From positions 2,079,001-2,143,000 of the forward strand of contig NZ_CP063832.1 in NCBI RefSeq assembly GCF_023277925.1: 64,000 nt of DNA, written 5' to 3'. A model generated the notes under the pieces. The model was not told the DNA's origin. It saw only the letters and a program-made list of their open reading frames with translations, and did no database searches. Positions 13,841 through 24,995 of the stretch are shown here, piece after piece. The number at the start of each line of letters is the position of its first letter. Positions within the stretch are counted from its first letter, which is position 1. The position numbers and the translations under genes were made by a program. This DNA is from Pseudomonas entomophila (GTDB taxonomy: Bacteria; Pseudomonadota; Gammaproteobacteria; Pseudomonadales; Pseudomonadaceae).

Positions 13841-14743
13841 TCAGCGGCCCAGGTGCTCGCAGAGAAAATCGATGAACACCCGCGTGCGCTGCGGCACATG
13901 GCTGCCGTTCGGGTACACCACGCTGATCGGCTGCTTCGGCAGGCTGTAGTCGGGCAGCACCCGCTGCAAGCTGCCATTGGCCAGGTCCTGCTCGATCAAC
14001 CAGGCCGGCAGCACGGCGACACCCAGGGAGGCCAAGGCCATTGCCCGGACTCCCTGCGCGGCGTTGGACTGGTAGGCCGCAACGCCCCCCACACTCACGT
14101 TTTCGCCGCCGGCCGACAGCAGCGTCCAGCGCGTCGGGCTGTGCAGGTTGCTGTTGGCAATCCAGGGCACACCCGCCAGGTCATCGGGTTTGCCGAGCGC
14201 GTGCCTGCCGAGAAAGTCCGGCGAGGCGACCAGCACGATGGCGTATTCATCCAGCGTGCGACTGCGCAGGTTCGAGTCCGGCAGCGTGCCGAGGCGCACT
14301 ACCAGGTCGAGGCGTTCGGCGATCAGGTCGCTGAGGGAAGAGTCGGTTTCATAGCTGAGCGACAGCGCCGGGTAGCGCGCGGCGAATGCCGGCAGCAGCG
14401 GCAGGATGAAGCGCTCGCCATATTCGGCCGTGGTGCTGATGCGCAGGCGCCCCGCCACGCCGTTGTGCCGTTGCATGACATTGTCGAAGGCGCTTTCGAC
14501 ATCGCTGACGATCACCTTGAAGTCGTCGTAGAACGCCTGGCCGGCTTCGGTCAGGGCGATGGCGCGGGTGCTGCGCAGCAGCAGGGTCACCGCCAGCGCT
14601 TCTTCCAATGCCTTGATGTGCTGGCTGACCATGGCCTTGCTGATGCCCAGGGTGTCGGCGGCCTTGGTGAACGAGCCGGCATCGACCACGGCGAGGAAGG
14701 TCTGCACCCGGTTGAGCTGGGTGTGAAGGGCCGTGCGCGGCAT
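13841..14743 (-). CDS. LysR-type regulator divergent from the MFS exporter
   Basis: 300 residues. N-terminal winged helix with LNRVQTFLAVVDAGSFTKAA and SKAMVSQHIKALEEAL; C-terminal effector domain with the short-chain pattern seen in the AaeR/DmlR group (RLRISTTAEYGERFILPLL). It is transcribed away from the MFS gene with 91 bp between, the usual geometry of a LysR protein regulating a drug or solute exporter. Its target exporter is frameshifted here. Confidence 0.88.
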   Translation of the reverse strand: MPRTALHTQLNRVQTFLAVVDAGSFTKAADTLGISKAMVSQHIKALEEALAVTLLLRSTRAIALTEAGQAFYDDFKVIVSDVESAFDNVMQRHNGVAGRLRISTTAEYGERFILPLLPAFAARYPALSLSYETDSSLSDLIAERLDLVVRLGTLPDSNLRSRTLDEYAIVLVASPDFLGRHALGKPDDLAGVPWIANSNLHSPTRWTLLSAGGENVSVGGVAAYQSNAAQGVRAMALASLGVAVLPAWLIEQDLANGSLQRVLPDYSLPKQPISVVYPNGSHVPQRTRVFIDFLCEHLGR

Positions 14744-14834
14744 TGTTCAGTTCCATCAAACAGAGTTTCAAGGGTAGCGACATCGACACGGAGCGTCCAT
14801 GCCACCTAGGCTGCGCGCCGAACAAGGAGTGCCG

Positions 14835-16179
14835 ATGACCTACCGATACCGCGTGGCGACTGTTTTCCTGATGGGGTTCTTCATCGACTGCATCAATATC
14901 TTCATGCCGGCTGTGGCCCTGCCACGGATCACGGCTGAATTCGCCATCGCCAGTGCCAGCAGTGCCTGGGTGGGCAACGCCTACATCCTCGGGCTGACAC
15001 TGGTGATGCCGGTCAGCACCTGGCTGGCGGGGCGTTGCGGCACGAGATGGCTGTTGGCGCTGTCGATGCTGGCGTTCGCCGTGGCCGCCTGGGGCTGTGG
15101 CCAGGCCGATTCGTTCTCGGCGTTGGTCGCCTGGCGCTTCGTCCAGGGCCTGGCGGGCGGCCTGCTGATCCCCGTGGGCCAGGCGCTGACCTTCAACCTG
15201 TTCCAGGGCCCGCAGCGTGCCCGTGTCTCGACGCTGGTGATGGCCGTGGCGCTGATCGCCCCGGCGCTGTCGCCTACCTTGGGTGGGCTGATCGTCGATG
15301 GCGGCAACTGGCCCTGGGTGTTCCAGGCGAATATCCCCCTCGCGTTGCTGACGGCCGGGTTGGCCTGGTGGTGGATTCGCGAGGCGCCCGGCACGGCAGT
15401 ACCCCCCGGACTTCAAAGGGCTGCTGCTGGTCAGCGGCACCCTCGCCTGCCTGCTGCTGGGCCTGTCGCTTTACGGCGCCGGTCACCCGGCCTGGTTGGC
15501 ACTGGCGTGCCTGGCAATGGGTTTGACATGCGCGCTGCTGTATCAGCGTCACTACCCGCGTTCGCGGCACGGCATCGTCGAGCTGAAGCTGCTGGCCAAC
15601 CCACGGTTGCAGGTGTCGATGCTGGTCTACCACGCGATCCCGGGCGTGTTCACCGGGGTGAACCTGCTGAACATCTTCTATTTGCAGGAAGTGTTGAGCC
15701 TGAGTGCCCGGGCCACCGGGATGTTCATGATCGTCTATGCCGTTGGCGCCTTCGCCGCCATGCTGCTGGTCGGTCGGGTCTACAACCAGGTCGGGGCGCG
15801 GCGCTTGTTGCTGCTTGGGATGCTCCTGCACAGCTTGGGTATCGCCCTGCTGGTGCTGGTCGACAGCGCCACCGATACCGCCCTGCTGATCGCCGCCTAT
15901 GGCCTGATGGGCATCGGTGGTGGCCTTGGCGCCAACACCGCGCAGGCCACCGCGCTGATCGATTTCGCCGGCGAGCAGACCCACCAGGCCAGTGTGCTGT
16001 GGAACCTCAACCGGCAGATGGCGTTCAGCTTCGGCGCGGCGCTGTTGCTGATGATCTGCGACCTGCTGCCGCCTGCAAATGCCTATCACCTGACCTTCGC
16101 CCTGGCGGCACTGCTCGGGCTGCTACCCCTCACACAACTACGCACACTGCCCCAGGAGAACCGCCACGATGCTCGATAA
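14835..16179 (+). pseudogene. MFS (DHA2-like) exporter interrupted by a frameshift in a C tract
   Basis: Inner-membrane drug:proton antiporter-like protein of about 448 residues if intact. Ribosome site AAGGAG precedes ATG at 14835. Helices 1-6 are in one frame up to residue 190 (WWWIREAPGTAVPP). A run of six C at 15402-15407 then shifts the frame; removing one C gives VPPDFKGLLLVSGTLACLLL and restores a continuous second half (LACLAMGLTCALLYQ to TLPQENRHDAR). The stop overlaps the next gene. Either a true loss, a phase-variable tract, or a sequencing error. Confidence 0.85.
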
Positions 16180-16573
16180 CACCCAAGCCCACGCAGCACA
16201 CAGCATCCATCACGTCCATGTATTGATCCAGAAGGTCTTCACCCGCCCAGCCGCCGAGACCCAGGCAACGCTCGTGGAATTGATGGCGGTGTTCGCCGAC
16301 GACTTCAGCATGGTTGGCACGGCCGGCAGCGTATTCGATCGTCAGCAGGTAGAGCAGTTGTTCCACCGCGCGGCCGGAGCCCGGCCGGGGCTCGAGATCG
16401 TCGTCAGCGATGTGCGGGTGGTCTGGCAGGCGGGGGAAAATGTGGCCGTGCGCTACAAGGAGACACATTGGTTGCAGGAGGTGGAGCAGGCCCGCTGGTC
16501 ATTGGCGATCATCGAGTGCAGCGACCAGGCCGTGACATGGCACTGCCTGCATGAAACAGCAATACCACAGTGA
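16169..16573 (+). CDS. SnoaL-like / DUF4440 polyketide-cyclase-fold protein
   Basis: 134 residues of the NTF2-like fold: helices at 12-50, then strands DDFSMVGTAGSVFDRQQVEQ, LEIVVSDVRVVWQ and AVRYKETHWLQEVEQARWSL. Members are small hydrolases, isomerases or ligand binders; the substrate is unknown. ATG overlaps the end of the MFS gene by 11 bp and uses its AGGAG, so the two are coupled. A REP element follows. Confidence 0.75.
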   Translation: MLDNTQAHAAHSIHHVHVLIQKVFTRPAAETQATLVELMAVFADDFSMVGTAGSVFDRQQVEQLFHRAAGARPGLEIVVSDVRVVWQAGENVAVRYKETHWLQEVEQARWSLAIIECSDQAVTWHCLHETAIPQ

Positions 16574-16587
16574 CCTGGCTCCTCCTG

Positions 16588-16630
16588 TAGGAGCCGGCTT
16601 TGCCGGCGAACACCGGCAAGGCCGGTGCCA
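16588..16630. repeat. Short REP-like palindrome
   Basis: GTAGGAGCCGGCTTTGCCGG followed by CACCGGCAAGGCCGGTG, in the gap between two convergent genes. Confidence 0.7.
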
Positions 16631-16657
16631 CCCACCGCGCAGCCTTCGCCCTGAAGG

Positions 16658-16927
16658 TCAGTCTCGAACCAGGTCGGCCAGGCGAAGGTACAACCACATT
16701 GCAGCGTCTTTGGGCGTTCCCTTCAGCGCCCCCCAACCGCGCCTCTTGATGTCGTCCTCATAGCTACAACTGACGGCCAGGGCCTCGGCCTTATCGTGGT
16801 CGCCGCACGTCGCCTGCTGATGAAGCGTCCAAAGCAATACCCGAACTTCCAACGGTGGGCTGGTGCGAAGCTGCTTCAGCCTGCGCTCGGTCTCCAGGAA
16901 TCTTGCCTCCAGATCGTCGCGCATCAT
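16658..16927 (-). CDS. Small protein of unknown function
   Basis: 89 residues, mostly helical and charged (MMRDDLEARFLETERRLKQL; KDAAMWLYLRLADLVRD). GAGGAG lies 4 bp before ATG at 16927 and 7 bp before the adjacent ATG at 16924, which supports translation. No domain was recognised. The terminal WLYLRLADLV resembles short Pseudomonas proteins of no known function; no functional link to the flanking SnoaL-like or pyd genes is visible. Confidence 0.55.
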   Translation of the reverse strand: MMRDDLEARFLETERRLKQLRTSPPLEVRVLLWTLHQQATCGDHDKAEALAVSCSYEDDIKRRGWGALKGTPKDAAMWLYLRLADLVRD

Positions 16928-17019
16928 GACGCTCCTCACCTATCGCCGATTGCCGAAGGAGCGCGTCACCTGCGAGGTAGCTGAGATCGGAGCCACCAGA
17001 TCCGCGGATATGAAAAGAC

Positions 17020-17063
17020 GACGCCCCAATGCAAGCAGACTGCTTGCATTCCCATGGAGCGTC
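17020..17063 (-). terminator. Long hairpin after pydA, probable terminator
   Basis: Core is a perfect 11-bp inverted repeat, AATGCAAGCAG / CTGCTTGCATT, at 17028-17038 and 17040-17050 with a single-base centre, flanked by a second GACGC/GCGTC pair. On the minus strand it is followed by GTCTTTTC, and it begins 43 bp after the pydA stop. The one-base centre would also suit a protein-binding palindrome. Confidence 0.6.
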
Positions 17064-17105
17064 TACTGACAGAATTGCCAGGTAGCGATCACCACCGTGC
17101 CCTAC

Positions 17106-18380
17106 TCAACCCACCTCACGATAGGGATTGCGCGGATCCTGGGTCCAGTTCAGGTACGGCTTGCCGGTGTCCTGCGCGACCATCTCGATACAGCTTTCCA
17201 CCGGGCAGGTGATCTGGCACAGGTTGCAGCCCACGCACGCCTCCTCGATCACGCTGTAGGTGTGGGTGCCGTCGGCCTTGAGGGTGCTGGCGATGGCCTG
17301 GTGCGAGGTGTCCTCGCAGGCGATGTGGCAACGCCCGCAACCGATGCACGCGGCCTGGTCGATCTGCGCCACCGACTTGTAGTTGATGTCCAGGTACTTC
17401 CAGTCGGTGGTATGGCCCACGGCCAGGCCACGGAACGCGTCGAGGTTGGCGTGCCCATGCTGGTCCATCCAGCGTGCCAGGCCGTCCTTCATGTCGTCGA
17501 CGATGCGAAAACCATGCAACATCGCCGCCGTGCACACCTGCACCGCGCCACTGCCCAGGGCGACGAACTCCGCCGCGTCGCGCCAGGTGCCGATGCCGCC
17601 GATGCCGCAGATGGGCAGGCCGAGGGTCTCGGGGTCGCGGGCAATCTCGGCGACCATGTTCAGGGCAATGGGCTTGACCGCCGACCCGCAGTAGCCGCCG
17701 TGGGTGCTCTGGTCGCCGACGATGGGGTGGGCAACCATGCGGTCCAGGTCGACGCTGGTGATCGAGTTGATGGTGTTGATCAGCGACACCGCGTCGGCCC
17801 CGCCGCGATAGGCGGCGCGCGCCGACTGGCGGATATCGGTGATGTTGGGGGTGAGCTTGACGATCACCGGCAGCGAACAGTGGGTCTTGCACCAGCGGGT
17901 GACCCGCTCCACGTACTCCGGTACCTGGCCGACCGCGGCGCCCATGCCGCGCTCGGGCATGCCGTGGGGGCAGCCGAAGTTGAGCTCGATGCCGTCGGCG
18001 CCGGTGGCCTCCACCAGCGGCAGGATGAACTTCCATGCGTCTTCCACGCACGGCACCATCAGCGACACGACCAGCGCGCGGTCGGGCCAGTCCTTCTTCA
18101 CCTGGGTGATTTCGCGCAGGTTGATCTCCAGCGAACGGTCGGTGATCAGCTCGATGTTGTTGATGCCCTGCACCTGGCGGTTTATGCCGTAGTGCGCCGA
18201 GTAGCGCGACGACACGTTGACCGCCGCCGGGTCCTCCCCCAGGGTCTTCCACACCACCCCGCCCCACCCGGCCTCGAAGGCGCGGACCACGTTGTAGGCC
18301 TTGTCGGTGGGCGGCGCGGAGGCCAGCCAGAACGGATTGGGCGCCTTGATGCCGGCGAACACGATGGACAGGTCGGCCAT
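17106..18380 (-). CDS. pydA: Dihydropyrimidine dehydrogenase (NADP/NAD), catalytic subunit
   Basis: 424 residues. Catalyses reduction of uracil and thymine to dihydropyrimidines, first step of the reductive pathway. The FMN barrel (MADLSIVFAGIKAPNPFWLA, with FGCPHGMPERGMGAAV and GIGGIGTWRDAAEFV) is followed by two 4Fe-4S motifs, CIGCGRCHIACED near 340 and CVGCNLCQITCP near 380, as in the C-terminal half of the mammalian enzyme. ATG directly abuts the pydX stop (TAAATG on the coding strand), so the two subunits are coupled. Confidence 0.93.
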   Translation of the reverse strand: MADLSIVFAGIKAPNPFWLASAPPTDKAYNVVRAFEAGWGGVVWKTLGEDPAAVNVSSRYSAHYGINRQVQGINNIELITDRSLEINLREITQVKKDWPDRALVVSLMVPCVEDAWKFILPLVEATGADGIELNFGCPHGMPERGMGAAVGQVPEYVERVTRWCKTHCSLPVIVKLTPNITDIRQSARAAYRGGADAVSLINTINSITSVDLDRMVAHPIVGDQSTHGGYCGSAVKPIALNMVAEIARDPETLGLPICGIGGIGTWRDAAEFVALGSGAVQVCTAAMLHGFRIVDDMKDGLARWMDQHGHANLDAFRGLAVGHTTDWKYLDINYKSVAQIDQAACIGCGRCHIACEDTSHQAIASTLKADGTHTYSVIEEACVGCNLCQITCPVESCIEMVAQDTGKPYLNWTQDPRNPYREVG

Positions 18381-19748
18381 TTACGCAGCCTCCACGTTGA
18401 GCATGAGTTGGGCATGGATGGCTTCGGCGGCCAGCTTGCCATGTTGCACGGCCTGAACGGTGAGGTCCTGGCCCAGGGCGGTGCAGTCGCCACCGGCGTA
18501 GATGCCCGGCAGGTTGGTGCGCATCTGTTCATCGACGCGGATGCGCTCGCCGTCGCGGGCCAGTTGCGCGGCCAGCGGGTCGCCGAGGCTTGCGTCGTCG
18601 AAACGTTGGCCGATGGCCTTGAAGATCGCGTCGGCGGCCAGTTCGAAGGTTTCGCCGGTATCGTTCAGGCGACCATCGACCCGTTGCGTGCGCGCGAAGC
18701 GCATGCCGCGCACGCGGCCCAAGTCATCGAGCAGCACGGCATCGGGCCGCGCCCAGGTGTGCAGGCGCACCTGGTTCTGCTTGGCGATTGCCTGTTCGTG
18801 GCCGGTGGCGCCCATGTCGGCCTCGCCACGGCGGTACACCAGGTTGACGTCGCGGGCGCCCAGGCGGCTCATCTGCACGGCCATGTCGATGGCGGTGTTG
18901 CCGGCGCCGATCACCAGGCAACGGTCGGCCAATGGCAGCTGGCTCAGGTCGTCAGCCTGGCGCAGTTCACGGATGTAGTCGGTGGCGGCCAGCAGGCCGG
19001 GCGCCTCCTCATCCGGCAAGCTCAATTGCCGCACGGCGTTCAGGCCCAAGCCGAGGAACACCGCGTCGTACTGGCTGTGCAGCTCGCCCAGCGCGAGGTT
19101 GCCACCCAGGCGCTGGCCGTGACGGATCTCGATGCCGCCGATGCCCAGCAGGAACGCCACTTCGCGCTGGGCGTAGTCGTCCACCAGCTTGTAGCGGGCA
19201 ATGCCGTATTCGTTGAGGCCACCGGCCTTGTCCCGCGCCTCGAACACCACCACGTCGTGGCCGTGCATGGCCAGGCGGTGGGCGCAGGACAGCCCTGCCG
19301 GCCCCGCGCCGACCACGGCGATGCGCTTGCCGGTGGCAGGCGCGCGCTTGAACGGGTGTTCGCTGAACTGCGCGTTGTCCAGGGCGTAGCGTTGCAGCTG
19401 GCCGATCAGCACCGGCGCGCACTCCTGGGCATTGTTGCGCACGCAGGCCTGCTGGCAGAGGATCTCGGTCGGGCACACCCGGGCGCAACTGCCACCGAGG
19501 ATGTTGGCCGAAAGAATGCGCTCGGCGGCGCCTTGCAGGTTCTCGTCGCTGATGCGGTGGATGAACGAGGGGATGTCGATGTCGCTGGGGCAGGCATTGA
19601 CGCAGGGCGCGTCGTAGCAGTACAGGCAGCGCGCGCTCTCGAGGGCGGCCTGGCGGGCGGTGAGCGGGGGCGCAAGGTCGGTGAAGCTCTCGGCCAGCTG
19701 GTCGGCGCCGGCCCGGGGGCGCGGCAAGTGGTTCAGGGCGTCGATCAC
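18381..19748 (-). CDS. pydX: Dihydropyrimidine dehydrogenase, electron-transfer subunit (glutamate synthase small-subunit-like)
   Basis: 455 residues. N-terminal cysteine clusters CLYCYDAPCVNACP and CARVCPTEILCQQACV bind 4Fe-4S; FAD site GAGPAGLSCAHRLA near 193-206 and NAD(P) site GAGNTAIDMAV near 277 follow. It passes electrons from NAD(P)H to PydA. Start is GTG at 19748 with AGAGAGG 8-9 bp before it. The upstream dihydropyrimidinase gene is separated by a REP palindrome, so pydXA may have separate expression. Confidence 0.92.
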   Translation of the reverse strand: MIDALNHLPRPRAGADQLAESFTDLAPPLTARQAALESARCLYCYDAPCVNACPSDIDIPSFIHRISDENLQGAAERILSANILGGSCARVCPTEILCQQACVRNNAQECAPVLIGQLQRYALDNAQFSEHPFKRAPATGKRIAVVGAGPAGLSCAHRLAMHGHDVVVFEARDKAGGLNEYGIARYKLVDDYAQREVAFLLGIGGIEIRHGQRLGGNLALGELHSQYDAVFLGLGLNAVRQLSLPDEEAPGLLAATDYIRELRQADDLSQLPLADRCLVIGAGNTAIDMAVQMSRLGARDVNLVYRRGEADMGATGHEQAIAKQNQVRLHTWARPDAVLLDDLGRVRGMRFARTQRVDGRLNDTGETFELAADAIFKAIGQRFDDASLGDPLAAQLARDGERIRVDEQMRTNLPGIYAGGDCTALGQDLTVQAVQHGKLAAEAIHAQLMLNVEAA

Positions 19749-19815
19749 GGTGGGTAGCCTCTCTGTTTTTTTATGGGCTCAGGTGGCGGTCATGGGCCTG
19801 GCCTTTCGGGCGCTG

Positions 19816-19870
19816 TTCGCCGGCAAGCCTGCCCCTACACGTGCGAGGTAGGGGCAGGCTTGCCGGCGAA
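19816..19870. repeat. REP-like palindrome between dht and pydX
   Basis: Long inverted repeat TTCGCCGGCAAGCCTGCCCC / GGGGCAGGCTTGCCGGCGAA with a 15-bp centre, 6 bp downstream of the dihydropyrimidinase stop; may trim or stabilise the transcript between the two coding units. Confidence 0.85.
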
Positions 19871-19876
19871 CCCGAT

Positions 19877-21913
<2,037 letters not shown>

Positions 21914-23407
21914 ATGCAACAGAGCAGATCGCAAGTGGTCGAGCAGCACGGCCTGTACGAGCTCGACGCCGGCAGCGACGTCCTCGACAGCCCTCGCTAC
22001 AACCATGACATCGCCCCCACCAAGGTGCACCAGCGCACCTGGAACAAGTGGCACATCACCGCGCTGTGGGTGGGCATGTCCATCTGCGTGCCCACCTACA
22101 CCCTGGGCGGCGTACTCACCGCCTACTTTGGCCTGAGCGTGGGCGAGGCGCTGCTGGCGATCCTGCTGGCCAACCTGATCGTGCTCATTCCGCTGACCCT
22201 CAACGCCTTCCCCGGCACAAAGTACGGCATCCCCTTCCCGGTGCTGCTGCGTTCATCGTTCGGCATCTTCGGCTCCAACGTGCCGTGCCTGATCCGCGCC
22301 GTGGTGGCGTGCGGCTGGTTCGGTATCCAGACGATGTTCGGCGGCCTGGCCATCCACCTGTTCCTCGGCTCGCTGTTCCCCGAGTGGAAGGCCCTGGGCG
22401 GCACCGGCGAGGTGATCGGCTTCATGCTGTTCTGGTCGCTGAACCTGTGGGTGGTGTTGCGCGGGGCGGAGTCGATCAAATGGCTGGAGACGCTGTCGGC
22501 GCCGCTGCTGGTGGCGGTCGGGGTCGGCCTGCTGTTCTGGGCGCTGCCGCACATGTCGATGACCGAGCTGCTGGCGCAACCACCGAAACGCCCCGAGGGC
22601 GCCAGCGTGGCCAGCTACTTCTGCGCCGGGCTCACGGCCATGGTCGGGTTCTGGGCCACCCTGTCGCTGAACATCCCCGACTTCAGCCGCTACGCGAAAA
22701 GCCAGAAAGACCAGATTCTCGGGCAGATTTTCGGCCTGCCGCTGACCATGTTCCTGTTCGCCGCGCTGGGGGTGGTCATGACCGCCGCCTCGGCCTCGCT
22801 GGTGGGCCAGACCGTGTCCGACCCGGTGAACCTGATCGGCCATATCCAGAGCCCGGGCTGGGTGGCCCTGGCCATGGCGCTGATCATCATCGCCACCTTG
22901 TCGACCAACACCGCGGCGAACATCGTCTCGCCGACCAACGACTTCCAGAACATCGCCCCGCGCCTGATCGGCCGCAGCCGGGCGGTGTGGCTGACCGGGT
23001 TCATCGGCTTGGCGCTGATGGGCCATGAGCTGCTCAAGAAGCTGGGCTGGATCGTTTCCGATCTGAGCCTTGAGAGTGTCTATTCCAACTGGCTACTGGG
23101 CTACTCCAGCCTGCTCGGGCCGATCGCCGGGATCATGGTGGTGGACTACTTCCTGGTGCGCCGCCAGCAGCTGGACCTGGCCGGGCTGTACCGCGACGAC
23201 GTGTACCCGGCGTGGAACTGGGCGGGGTTCGCCGCCTTCGCCGTGCCGGTGGCACTGACCGTGATGGCCATCGGCAACAGCAGCTTCAGCTGGTTCTACG
23301 ACTACGGCTGGTTCACCGGCTCGCTGCTCGGTGGCGGGCTCTACTACGCCCTGGGCGGCCTGGCGCTGCGCGGGCCGGCGCGCCTCGACCAAAACCTGAC
23401 CCATTGA
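21914..23407 (+). CDS. NCS1 family nucleobase / hydantoin transporter
   Basis: 497-residue inner-membrane symporter with twelve helices. Family features: DVLDSPRYNHDIAPTKVHQR, then TWNKWHITALWVGMSICVPT, and FSRYAKSQKDQILGQIFGLP near helix 6. NCS1 members carry uracil, allantoin or hydantoin with Na+ or H+. GGAGAAGG precedes ATG at 21914. Located between dihydropyrimidinase and beta-ureidopropionase genes, so uptake of uracil/dihydrouracil is the expected job. Confidence 0.92.
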   Translation: MQQSRSQVVEQHGLYELDAGSDVLDSPRYNHDIAPTKVHQRTWNKWHITALWVGMSICVPTYTLGGVLTAYFGLSVGEALLAILLANLIVLIPLTLNAFPGTKYGIPFPVLLRSSFGIFGSNVPCLIRAVVACGWFGIQTMFGGLAIHLFLGSLFPEWKALGGTGEVIGFMLFWSLNLWVVLRGAESIKWLETLSAPLLVAVGVGLLFWALPHMSMTELLAQPPKRPEGASVASYFCAGLTAMVGFWATLSLNIPDFSRYAKSQKDQILGQIFGLPLTMFLFAALGVVMTAASASLVGQTVSDPVNLIGHIQSPGWVALAMALIIIATLSTNTAANIVSPTNDFQNIAPRLIGRSRAVWLTGFIGLALMGHELLKKLGWIVSDLSLESVYSNWLLGYSSLLGPIAGIMVVDYFLVRRQQLDLAGLYRDDVYPAWNWAGFAAFAVPVALTVMAIGNSSFSWFYDYGWFTGSLLGGGLYYALGGLALRGPARLDQNLTH

Positions 23408-23422
23408 CCTGACACGACGTCC

Positions 23423-23505
23423 GTAGGAGCGGCTTCAGCCGCGATCACCCGCGCAGTGGGTGCCAGCCACCACGGTGCCAGCATCGCGGCTGAAGCCGCT
23501 CCTAC
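23423..23505. repeat. REP-like palindrome pair
   Basis: GTAGGAGCGGCTTCAGCCGC is repeated in inverted form after about 45 bp, between the transporter and the ureidopropionase gene. Confidence 0.85.
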
Positions 23506-23533
23506 CGAACGACAAAGCCCTGAGGAGACACCC

Positions 23534-24820
23534 ATGACCACCCTCGCCAAGGAAGTCCTGCAATCCACCGAACACCACGTCGACAGCGCCCGCCTCTGGC
23601 AATCGCTGATGGACCTCGCCCGCCTCGGCGCCACCCAGAAAGGCGGCGTCTGCCGCCTGGCCCTGACCGACCTCGACCGCCAGGCCCGCGACCTGTTCGT
23701 GCAATGGACCCAGGCCGCCGGTTGCAGCGTCAGCATCGACGCGGTCGGCAATATCTTCGCCCGCCGCCCAGGGCGCAACGACAACCTGCCACCGGTAATG
23801 ACCGGCAGCCATATCGACACCCAACCCACCGGCGGCAAATTCGACGGCTGCTTCGGGGTCATGGCCGGCCTGGAAGTGCTCCGCACCCTCAACGACCTGG
23901 GCTTGGAAACCGAAGCGCCGCTGGAAGTGGTGGTGTGGACCAACGAGGAAGGCTCGCGCTTCGCCCCGTGCATGATGGGTTCGGGGGTGTTCGCCGGCAA
24001 GTTCACCCTCGAAGAGACCCTGGCCAAGCGCGACGCCCAGGGCGTGAGCGTCGGCGAGGCGCTGAACGCCATCGGCTACGCCGGCCCGCGCGCGGTGCTC
24101 GGCCACCCGGTGGGCGCCTACTTCGAGGCGCATATCGAGCAAGGCCCGATCCTCGAGGACCAGCGCAAGACCATCGGCGTGGTGCTCGGAGCCCTGGGCC
24201 AGAAGTGGTTCGACCTCACCCTGCGCGGCGTCGAGGCCCACGCCGGCCCCACCCCCATGCACCTGCGCAAGGACGCCCTGGTCGGCGCCGCCGCCGTGGT
24301 CGAGGCGGTCAACCGCGCCGCCCTCGCCCACCAGCCCCATGCCTGCGGCACGGTCGGCTGCCTGCAAGCCTACCCAGGCTCGCGCAACGTGATCCCTGGC
24401 GAAGTGCGCATGACCCTGGATTTCCGTCACCTGGAAGGCGAGCAGTTGCATGCGATGATCCAAGAGGTACGCGCGGTGATCGACGCCACCTGCGCCAAGC
24501 ACGGCCTGAGTTTCGAGCTGACCCCGACCGCCGACTTCCCGGCGCTGTACTTCGACCGTGGCTGCGTCGATGCCGTGCGCGATTCGGCGCGCACCCTGGG
24601 TTTGCCGCACATGGATATCGTCAGCGGTGCCGGGCATGACGCGATCTTCCTCGCCGAGCTGGGGCCGGCGGGGATGATCTTCGTACCGTGTGAAGGTGGG
24701 ATCAGCCACAACGAGATCGAAAATGCCACACCGCAGGACCTGGCGGCCGGCTGCGCGGTGTTGCTGCGGGCGATGCTGGCGGCGTCGGAGGCTATTGCCA
24801 GTGGGCGGTTGGCGGCTTGA
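23534..24820 (+). CDS. Beta-ureidopropionase / N-carbamoyl amino acid hydrolase (M20 family)
   Basis: 428 residues. Hydrolyses N-carbamoyl-beta-alanine to beta-alanine, CO2 and ammonia, third step of reductive pyrimidine breakdown. Binuclear metal site residues: TGSHIDTQPTGGKFDGCFGV (His, Asp), WTNEEGSRF (Glu-Glu), EAHIEQGPILE, and a late His in GGISHNEIENA. Dimerisation domain lies between about 210 and 330. GAGGAG precedes ATG at 23534. Same direction as the NCS1 gene, with a REP between them. Confidence 0.92.
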   Translation: MTTLAKEVLQSTEHHVDSARLWQSLMDLARLGATQKGGVCRLALTDLDRQARDLFVQWTQAAGCSVSIDAVGNIFARRPGRNDNLPPVMTGSHIDTQPTGGKFDGCFGVMAGLEVLRTLNDLGLETEAPLEVVVWTNEEGSRFAPCMMGSGVFAGKFTLEETLAKRDAQGVSVGEALNAIGYAGPRAVLGHPVGAYFEAHIEQGPILEDQRKTIGVVLGALGQKWFDLTLRGVEAHAGPTPMHLRKDALVGAAAVVEAVNRAALAHQPHACGTVGCLQAYPGSRNVIPGEVRMTLDFRHLEGEQLHAMIQEVRAVIDATCAKHGLSFELTPTADFPALYFDRGCVDAVRDSARTLGLPHMDIVSGAGHDAIFLAELGPAGMIFVPCEGGISHNEIENATPQDLAAGCAVLLRAMLAASEAIASGRLAA

Positions 24821-24872
24821 GACGTAGGGCTTTGGAGGTGTTCGACGGGGGGCCTGCGGCGTTTATGCAATA

Positions 24873-24995
24873 GAGCGCCGCTCGCGCGGCGCATCGCGGA
24901 TGAATCCGCTCCTACAAGCAAATTCGGGTATGGCCTGTCAGGCAGGGTCACGGTGCAACGAAGGTAGGAGCGGATTCATCCGCGAGCGGTGCTCG
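24873..24995. repeat. REP-like palindrome pair overlapping a gene end
   Basis: Inverted copies of GCGGATGAATCCGCTCCTAC separated by about 45 bp. The right copy runs into the 3' end of the P-loop protein gene, so the last residues of that protein are encoded by repeat DNA. Confidence 0.8.

Noticed and set aside
17097..19757. An 886-codon open frame on the + strand over pydA-pydX
   Set aside because: Shadow of two well-supported minus-strand genes with Fe-S and FAD motifs; the + frame has no recognisable domain.
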